Assembly: GCF_009870125.1 (NCBI RefSeq)
Contig: NC_046681.1
Location: 23,892,001 to 23,956,000 of the forward strand
Direction of reading: 5' to 3'
DNA: 64,000 nt
Source of the DNA: Drosophila pseudoobscura
Lineage: Eukaryota; Arthropoda; Insecta; Diptera; Drosophilidae
The stretch's first letter is position 1. Every line of letters starts with the position of its first letter. The translations under genes and the position numbers were made by a program. The notes below the pieces were generated by a model that had not been told where the DNA came from, did no database searches, and saw only the letters and a list, made by a program, of their open reading frames with translations. Of the stretch, positions 55,241 to 64,000 are shown in pieces.

Positions 55241-57400
55241 TATAAATATTAAATATAATTATTTATAATTAAATATATTATGAAATATAAATATGTAAAA
55301 ATATAAATATATAAAAATATCAATATATAAAAATTTATTAATAAATTTAAATATTTAATATATGAATTTGAATTTAATATATAAAAAATGAATTTTATAG
55401 TTATAAACAATTTTGTATTTATTTATTATTATTAGAAATTTTTTTTTAAATAATAAAGGCTTTGTATTTGATTATAAAATAATAATACAATTTGTTGTTT
55501 GCTGTTAAACCTTTAAAGAATAGGAAAAAAAAAATAATTTAAATGTGAGTTAAAATAATTAAAAAGACAACCGTTTGACCAACGAAATATCTTCATGATT
55601 TATAGGAATTAAATCCATAAAAAAGAAAACAATTAAAAGTCGAGAATGTATAGAAAAATAATAATAGTAGTAAAATAATACCAGTAAAAAAAGTCATCCC
55701 GAAAAGGGACTATAAAAACCACCAGGAAACAACTGAGATTGGCAGCGAGCCAATAAATTGATTAAAACCTCAGGCCAAATGAGAAAAAGAGTCCATAAAA
55801 TCTATACCTAAAGAAAAAAAGGAACTTTGAAAAGAATAAACATAGAGTAGACATCAAAGAGAGATAAAGAGAGCTGTGAAAGGTAGAACAGAAACCGCAG
55901 TAAAAGGAACAGGAAATGTAAGAAAATATACCTATTAAATTGTATAATAAAAACCATAATACCATGCATATATTAATAGATCCAATTTAAACTAATATCT
56001 GCAATTAATTGTGGAAACAGTGACTGAAAGTTTCTCCTCAACCGAACTGATTTCTTCACTTGTGGTGCAGATATCTTCCATTGAAGAAATCAACCCAATT
56101 AACTAGTTCGACTGTCCCAAATCGCCGCCAATATTTGACAACAAAAAGAGTTTTGGATGGCAATAAATTGTTGGTTTTTTTTTTATTTTGTCGAACTCTA
56201 GCCGTGACATCGATTCCGGCAACAATAAAATTGGGTTTTGGGGTATTGGGCATTTGTATCTGATAGATACTTTATTTGGCCCCGTCCAACTATTTGACAC
56301 AGTAGCAACGCCCCACTGACAGATTTATTTATCCAGCATTTCTCGCTGGGCGAACGACGATGGAGGAGGCGATGGAGAGCACTCCTCCTCCATATTTGGA
56401 CGTTGATTTGTGAAAGGCACAAAGCAAAAGAAAAGCAAAGCAAACTCTGCAGCATTTTGCGCCTCGCCTTGGGTTGATTTTTCGTTGGCTACTGGGCATA
56501 TTTTTGGGCGCATTCTAAACTTATAATTTGTACAACTTTCACCGAGCAAATCGCAGCCAGCACTTGAGATTATGTAAATCTCGATCAGTCAGCGCAAAAG
56601 TCTAATAACAATGGAGAGCAGAGAAACGCAAAGAGCCAGAGAGAAAGAGCTGCAGAGAATGAGTCTCTGATGGAGGTCTGGGCCTACTATTTTCACTTTT
56701 GCAAATTGTCCAAGAACACGAATAGAAATCGAAGTCCGATCGAGTCAATTGCCGATCAGTGGGTATTGAAACGTGCCAATGACTAAACAACAAAGACACT
56801 GACACAGACACAGACACAGATCGCAGTTCTTAAGATCTAAGATAATTTTTTAATAGAAAGAAAACACACTTCAGCGGAGATTCATCAAATCATCATTTAT
56901 AACTTCGTTTTTGAACAACTTTCAACGCAATTTCTATTTGATTTTGAATAATTTACTATATATTTATTTTGTATTTCTTATTAACCTATCATTTATTTAT
57001 TATGTACATACATATATATTATTAATTTATTATTTATTTAATTTATTATTTTTTTAAATTTATTATTTTTTATTTATTTATTATTTTTGTATTATTTACT
57101 TATTATCAATTCATTATTTACTTATTATATTTTTTATTTATTTATTATTGATTTATTATTTTTTATTTAATAATTTTTTTGTTGTTATTTATTAATTCTT
57201 TATTATTTATTTATATATTATTTATTTATTTGTTATTTTTTTTTATGATTTAGTTCTAATTTTATTTTTTTTTATTATTCTATAAGCCATTTTTGATCTA
57301 TAATAGTTTGTAGGTAATAATTTCCAAATTTCCAAATTTTTATTGATTTTTCAAAATTTTTCCATAGAAAATTCCCCTTTCAAATCAATTGCTTTTATTC
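55241..57400. other. AT-rich intergenic block
   Basis: Degenerate AT-rich repeats at 55240-55460 and 56950-57290 (TTATTTATTATTTTTTATTTA type) flank a stretch of ordinary sequence without a supported gene. Confidence 0.45.
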
Positions 57401-60400
57401 CTAAAACTAAAGCAAAGCAAAACCCCGTAGTCTAGTGTAGTTCTAATTGCCTCTTCCTCCCCTTTCTTTTCAACATGACGAACGCTTTTAATAACAATAT
57501 TTTGGGAAATTTTCGGCTTCATCATAGAGTGAAATTTGTGTCATTTTAATTGAAGAAATTCCAACACGTAGCGGCCACGAGCATAACCGAACAAATTTGG
57601 CAATAGCCGTGGCAAAAGAAATTATTTCTAAATAAAGCACATGCCAAACTACATTACAAGACCAACAACGAAAAAAAAACCTGGCTTACAGATGAACGAA
57701 CGAACGGACAGGCTGTCAGAGCCATCATCATGTGTGGCTCATTAAATATGCTGCTGCGAAAACACAGAGCAAAAAAACAAAAAACCGAAGAAGAGGCCGA
57801 GTCGAAGACAACGAAGAAGCTTGAACAATTTTCATGTCCGACTCAATTGATGCCCCGACCTCTTGTTGCGGTACTTCTCGGCCTGGTCTCTGCCTCCTCT
57901 GCCCCCCCTGAAGTTCTCCTCTCAAAGATTCGATCTGAAGGCAGTACCTGGCGTACAAAGTTATTAGAGCCGCGAGGGCTCAATAAATGGGCGTCGTTTA
58001 TGCACCTCATCATCAGCGATTGCACAGATCGCGGAGTTCTTCTCGCTTGTTGCCTGTTTGCCTGCTGCCTGGCCAAGCGGAAGTTGTTAAATGAAAAGGA
58101 GAAACAGGCCAGGCCAGGCCGGGCCAGCACAGGCATGGAATGGGAATGGAAGAGGTGTTTGCCGAGATGCTTGGGCGGAACGAAGACTAAATGCTCTAGG
58201 TGGAAGAGGGCCAGAAGGAGGTGCACAAGGAGGTGTAGATGTCATTTATGTAAATTTTCGGTTTCTGGGAAGCCCCAGAGATGGGGAGTCCAAGCCCTGT
58301 AGCCCTCAGATCAAGAGAATGAAGTAATCCCAAGTTGGTGGCTTGTTAATTAGAGGCCATGAAGGGTTTTTCGCCTTGGCCCAAACGAAAACGTGGCTCA
58401 GGTGAAAGTCAAAGCCACTCGTCGTCGTCGTCGTCTGCCGACATCTCCTTCTCTCTAATGAAACTAGAACAGACTGCACGATCGTGCCAAACTGGGAAAG
58501 GTTTTCTGTGTCGTCCAGCCTAGCACCTTTCACAAAATCCCCATCGACCATCGGACAATGGCCCGCACCAAATCGAACTGAAAGTTCTTAAAGCCTTTAA
58601 GTACCATTTTTTTTTTGTTGGCAAATTGATGTCGCCTGGGAAAATGATTGTTTCGTGATTTTGGGGCCGGGCAGCACAATAAAATTGTCAACATGACAGC
58701 CCGCGATTAATATAGACTTCAAATTTATAAGCCATAAATCACGATTGTACGCGGGAACTCGTGATCCACAGGAGGTTCTTGACGCTCCATAGAGATGATC
58801 GTTGAATGGATCACGAGGAGGTAGCACATATACTGGAGTAGGGGTATGGAAAAATCATGAAATCACGCGGCTAAAGAGCAGCTTATGAGCTGGAGAGCTA
58901 CTCCATTTATTGATGGGCGATCAGCTCTGAGCACTAGGCAGGGTATACTCCTCATAGATACCTCTATAAATTCCCTAGGTATTCCCAAGCTGCTCAGGTG
59001 TACTCCTCATAGATAGCTCTATAAATTCCCTAGGTATTCCCTCTCTGCTCGCGATGAATTCTGCCTCTAAAGATGCTCATCTCTGAGTCGAAGTCGAAGC
59101 CAACGACCGACCAAAGTTTGTGGCAAACTTGTTCTGACTCTTTGTTACAATTGCAGATTCCTTTCTTTCTTATAGAATATTCTTTTCCTTTGTTGTTGTT
59201 GTTGTTGTTGTTTAGCTTTCTATTGCTCTAAGACAATGCACCATAAAACTGCAGTCTTCTCTCCCCTTCCCTCCCCCTCTGGCGCTCCGCCCATTTCCAT
59301 TTCAGTTTCCATGCAAATTTCTGCGTGTTTTTGCGGTTGTTTTTCGTCGAATGCCTCTTTCCGGGCACATTTGTCAAGGTGTCTTGTAAACAAGGCTGGG
59401 GCCCCCAAAAGCAGCCACCAAGCACCGTTAGATCACATGCAGACAACGTGCTTATATAACGCATTTTGTATGTTTTATTGGCTGACTCTTTAGGCCATAA
59501 ATGGTAGTGACAAAAGTCGGGGAATTTATGGCCTGCCGACAGTTCTGATAAATAACCTCAGGCTGAGGCTGAGGCCTGTCTGCAGTCGGGCTTGGGGCAG
59601 GGGCTGGGGGGCAGGGGGCATCGTGCTGCAGGTTGAAAGGGAATCCAAGAAAGCCATAAACATTTTTATCATCGCTGGCGTTCTAATAGCATTCGGCCGT
59701 GAGGTTCTTGTGGGGTTAATTAGCGGGGAATAAAAGGGGTTCTAAAGGGGGGTTTAAAGGGGGTTCTAAGGGGGGTTCGCTCTTCGTTAGCTGGAGAATG
59801 CATTTTGGACAGTAGCCAATGAAAGAATGCAATGCCTTTGTGGGGCTAGAATAGAGTAAAGAAACGTTTCTATGGTAAGGAAAATACTTGGTAGTCAAGA
59901 GAGTCTTTCTAGTTGAAAGTTTGGGGTTTTAAAGGCTCTCTAGATCATGTTTTCCAACAAGACCCATAATATACCACGTTTTAGCATAGTCTGAACTATT
60001 TTCATAGCTTTTTTGGATCGTTTCTCTCTGTTTGAACCTTCTCTTGCCCGTAAACGACATCTAATCTCGTAATACTCCCCTATATGTCAGCTCCACAGCA
60101 ATGCCATACGCTCTCTGGTTTCGTGTGCACTCAGATGGAACCCAGAGGCGGCCCCTCCACCAGTCCACCAGTCCACCAGCCACTGTCGTCTTTGGTGATG
60201 CCGTTCGGATAGGAGGCTCACAAAAGAAAGAAACTCTCCTCATATGGAATGGCAGTTGCAGTTGGTTCACTTTTTTGCTGGTTGCCTCACCGTTCTCAAT
60301 ATCAGATTACGTGCGGGCTATCTTTTGTTGTATGCCACGGCCCCGGCCCCCCCCGTCCCCCTGGCCCGCTCCCAGTTCGAGTTCGAGGCTGGTTGGTGCC

Positions 60401-61879
60401 GGAGTTGGGCTCTTTTTTTTTTGGCATATCAGATGTGGCTAATGTGGGCCTGGCGGCAGCGCTCTACTTGAAAGGAGAGTTCTCTTCTCCGTCGCTGGTT
60501 ACTCCTTTGCGACCTTGAGATGGTAATCGAAATTTGGTGGCACGCCCCCGCCTTGGAGGTGCAGCGAGCCATTCATTTGATATCCGATAGCGGGAGTAAC
60601 AAGAGATTTGCCAAAGGGCCAGGAAAAGATGGGATCGAGGGAGGTGGAGATGGGGTGCCTAGAGATCTAAGGATTTCCAAGGAGGGAGGTAGAGACGACT
60701 CCTCTCTTGGCAGGGTATCTGCACTTCGTTGCCTGTCTGTCCCCCTCCCATGGCCTAATGAAGCTTTCCTCCCGTTTTCCCTCCCTCGGCTGCTCTTTCG
60801 TTTTCAATTGCAGGCAATTAGCAAATTCTCTTTGGGTCTACTCCTCCCCTCCCTCCCCCTCCCCGCCCCTCCTCCTCGCCTTAATGGACGTCTAACATAA
60901 AATGTCGTCTTACATTCTAGTTTTATAGCTTCCGCTTTTCATTATCAAATATTATTGGTGCTTGGTTCTTGGTTCTCTCCTCCCTCCTCCCTCCACCCTC
61001 CTCCCTCCTCCCTCCTGCTTCTTGCTCTTTGCAATTGCATGTCGTCACGTCAAGCCCCCGAGAAGAACTTGCAAGAACCACCAGAACCGCTGTGGAAATA
61101 AAGAAAAAACCCTTGGCTATCTAATGATGATCATTAGGAGCGGGTCGGGTACCTGTAATCACACAGAAGCTGGAGTTTAAGTCTGAAGCTGAAGTTGAAG
61201 CCGAGGCTGAACCCGAAGTTCCCTCTACTTCTGCCTCCTCCTGCTTCTAGCTCCTCCTCTTCCTCCCCTGCTGCTGCTTCTACCTCCTCCTCCTCTACTT
61301 CTGCCTTCTCCTCCCTCTCCTCCTCTGCTTACTGCTTCTTCCTCTTCTTGCGTTTTGTCAATATGAAACGGTAATTTCTTCAACAAAAAACAGAAGAAGA
61401 ACGACAAAAAAGACCAACAAGAAATGCTAGCTTTGAGCCACCGAAGGTGTAGATACTCTTCAAAAATGTATTGCCTCTATGGCGGATTCAAGATATAGGC
61501 ATTGAATTTTGTTCAACCTTTGAAAAGCCTCCTTTTTATTGTGAGTTCTTTTAGTTCTGATGGGAGCTTACCCCAGAAAATTCTCGACTAGGATGTATAT
61601 CTTTAGCTTTGAAACTGAGGGACTTATTACAAATACAGTACCGGACATAAGGGCTTGGCACAGCAATAACTTTTCAGTTTACTGCTGTTTTAAGAGCTTT
61701 TCCATCGAGGTTTTCAGAAGATAAATAATTTTAACCAATAAATTAATTAATTTTCTATAAGATTTTTATAAGCCTGACTTTATTTAATTATTTTTTAAAA
61801 TTTGTTCTATAAGAGAAAAATGGTCTAACATTTTTCGTATATTTTTTTTTAAATATATTTTATCAGATTTATATTTTAT
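57401..61879. other. Intergenic, no supported gene
   Basis: A 190-codon plus frame (57730-58302) and a 127-codon minus frame overlap and share no conserved-looking motif. A duplicated block at about 58950-59040 repeats CTCCTCATAGATA...CTCTATAAATTCCC twice, about 55 bp apart. TC-rich tracts occur at 60845-60875, 60978-61020 and 61225-61345. No gene is called. Confidence 0.4.
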
Positions 61880-62010
61880 TATATTTATATATATTTTATT
61901 GATATATATTTTATTTATATATATTTTATTGATATATATTTTATTTATATATATTTTATTTATTTATATTTTATTTATATATATTTTATTTACACATATT
62001 TTATTTATAT
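61880..62010. repeat. AT-rich tandem array, 15-16 bp unit
   Basis: About eight copies of a TATATATTTTATTTA-type unit, giving an Ile-Tyr-Ile-Leu-Phe periodic frame that is not a gene. Confidence 0.8.
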
Positions 62011-62192
62011 ATTCCCGTAATCGTGCAACCCCCTTTGAGGGTATAATAATAACAACAACAACAACAGTGGAAGCCGCAGCAGCTGGATCTACAAAGATTA
62101 ACCGGGAACCCATTTTTGCCCCTTGCCAGTGCTGCAACCTACATTCCCTCCCTTTGAGCCTCCCCTTAAGTCGCCTCTTAACCTGTCTCCCT

Positions 62193-62239
<47 letters not shown>

Positions 62240-64000
62240 TGCGTGTTTTTTATGCGCCAGTGTGACCATTGTAACGGCTTTGATTAGTCTTAGGAAGTCG
62301 CCTAAGTATTGTCGTTGTCATTGTCGTCGCTTTTGGCTCATCTGCGCCCCATCTGCCCCCCCTCTCTGCTCTTCGCCCAGCTATCTCTGGGGCTCTTTTG
62401 CTCTTGTGGTCTCTGATGGGATTGTCTTTTTTTGTTGCTGCTGGCACTTTAACAGTTAAATGGTTAGTTTACATCATTAGCATGCCGTTGCCAGATATTT
62501 TCTACTCTCTTGGCTAATAAATAAGCAATTTTGTTGGCGTTTCTGCCTCTGTCCATCGATTTAATTGCGGGGAATGTTTTAATTTGCTTGGGCTTTTGCA
62601 TAGAACTGGAAAGTTGGCGAATTTTTGGGTGTAGCTTAGGGGAGGGCTATGCCAAAATGGGGATTCGATTTGGGGGCAGAAATCTGTCTAAAGGGTGCCC
62701 GGAATATAGGAATATTTGGGGAAGGAATGTGTGGGCGGATGATGGAGCTGAAAGGGTGCGCCTGGCCAGCTCCAAGGCCAGCGACGATGCCAGGGCAAGC
62801 TCTCACCTTTCCTCCTTCAGGCTGTGCCTGGTCAGAACGCTGTGGTCATGATCCTACCTACAGAATCCAATAGAACCCCCCCGTGGGACTCTTGACAGTG
62901 AGAAAGGACAAAGGATTTGGCTCTAGTAAATTTTTAAGGCAATCCAAGAGGAGATAAAGAAATGTACTTTAATTCTTTGGCAATTAAAATCCATAGATTG
63001 ATTGAAATATTGATTGAAAACCACAGCAAAAGTTCCCAAAATGTCAAAATACTTAAGTCTGATCCTGGGGATCCCTTTCGTTGGGGACCTTCAAGCAAAT
63101 CATCTTCCTGGCATTCTTTTTCAACCACAACCCAATAGCAATGCCATCCCCTCCCCCATGGGCCACAAACAAAAATAATTGATCAATAAAATACTATTTC
63201 AATGGCGTGGCTATTCCAAGAACGCCAACAAATGTTAAGTTTTTCTTACGTTTCGTTTCTTTTCCCATTTCCACAGCCATTAACCCGAAGGAGGCGGAAT
63301 CATTGCCTCTAGAAAAAAGCCAGCCAAGTTCGTTGCCTGAGTCTTTTGTTTGCACTTTATTTTGTTTCTGTCTTTGCCAGTCCTCCTCCAGTCTTTCCGT
63401 CTTGTAGGTGCACTCAAGCATAGACTTTTAGCTGGCACTGTGGCTGTGTGGCTGTGTCTGTGTGTCTCTATTATTTATTTATCTGGCCACCAAGTCGCTG
63501 GGTTCTATTAACAATGTAAACAATACCGTTAACACGACACGACACGACACGTTAGGAAGGAAAACTTTGGCTGAATGAAATGTGCCGCAAGAATTTGCCA
63601 AGAGGGAAAATGGGGGGGGGAATGCCAACACAACTCCGTCCCCCCTCCCCCTTTTGGAAATGCATCAACGAATCGAACAACAAGAACAGCTATGCTGCGA
63701 AAAAAAAGCGTGAAAAAGAGGCGACGAGAAAAACGGTTTGAGGAAAACACTTATTAAATTTTAGCATGCCCAAAGAGGGCAGCGCAGAGGGGGGGATGGG
63801 GGGGGGGGGGGCGGGCAGGAAAGCACCGCAACGGAAACCGCAGTGGAGTTCACATACCTGGCCAAGGTGAGGTTCTTTTCTTTTCTTTTAACCAATCCAA
63901 TCCCCTTTCTAGAGCCGAGAATTTTCCATGTGAATTTTCCAGCCGCCTTAAAGCGTTCGAGCGGTGGGACACAATAACAAAAATTTTGTTCAACAATTGA
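62011..64000. other. Intergenic, with a TG microsatellite
   Basis: A (GT)n tract of about 40 bp lies at 62196-62236, an ACGACACGACACG tract at about 63534-63550 and G-runs near 63612 and 63789-63812. No supported gene up to the window end. Confidence 0.45.

Noticed and set aside
57730..58302. 190-codon plus frame starting MCGSLNML
   Set aside because: Overlapped by an equally open minus frame, rich in Arg/Lys/Cys from biased sequence, and without a recognisable domain or splice context.

Overview
The window looks like nuclear DNA of a fruit fly (Drosophila, Sophophora-like). It has short 53-86 bp introns with GT/AG ends, an insect gustatory receptor, a rhomboid protease, a multi-exon von Willebrand factor C (VWC) protein, a gypsy-superfamily LTR retrotransposon, and large gene-poor stretches full of AT-rich minisatellites and CA/GA/CT tracts. 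A decayed Argonaute-2-like fragment near the left end would fit a lineage with extra Ago2 copies, such as the obscura group. That placement is inference.

Layout. 1-17654: no intact gene. It holds AT- and CT-rich tandem arrays, the Ago2-like fragment (2524-2719), a strong hairpin (6864-6901), a three-copy diverged repeat (about 11348-11700), a GA/CT-rich promoter-like block (about 12100-12720) and a 28-bp palindromic minisatellite (about 15030-15347). 17655-30757 (minus): a five-exon gustatory receptor gene of 484 codons. Its third intron is interrupted by a nearly pristine 10.55-kb retrotransposon (18601-29154) in the same orientation, flanked by a 4-bp target duplication. 33159-33396 (minus): a very compact small protein gene. 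39752-43137 (plus): a four-exon, 252-aa rhomboid-family intramembrane protease with the catalytic Ser and His visible. 45744-50344 (minus): a five-exon, 1262-aa secreted VWC and Thr-rich protein, convergent with the rhomboid gene. 50345-64000: no supported gene, only tandem and simple repeats.

The retrotransposon is the most unusual part. Besides LTRs, a tRNA-Lys-type primer site, gag and a complete protease-RT-RNase H-integrase pol in the -1 frame, it carries two things I do not recognise from standard gypsy elements. The first is an array of about 14 units of 77 bp between pol and the 3' end, open in all three sense frames. The second is a third open frame without any methionine codon, with four 22-aa repeats, a good splice acceptor at its start and a stop codon made by the LTR terminus itself. 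Two diverged copies of the array unit also sit inside pol, between protease and RT, spaced 75 bp (frame-preserving) rather than 77.

The three host genes do not look like an operon or pathway. The receptor would act in chemosensory neuron membranes, the rhomboid in secretory-pathway membranes, and the VWC protein outside the cell.
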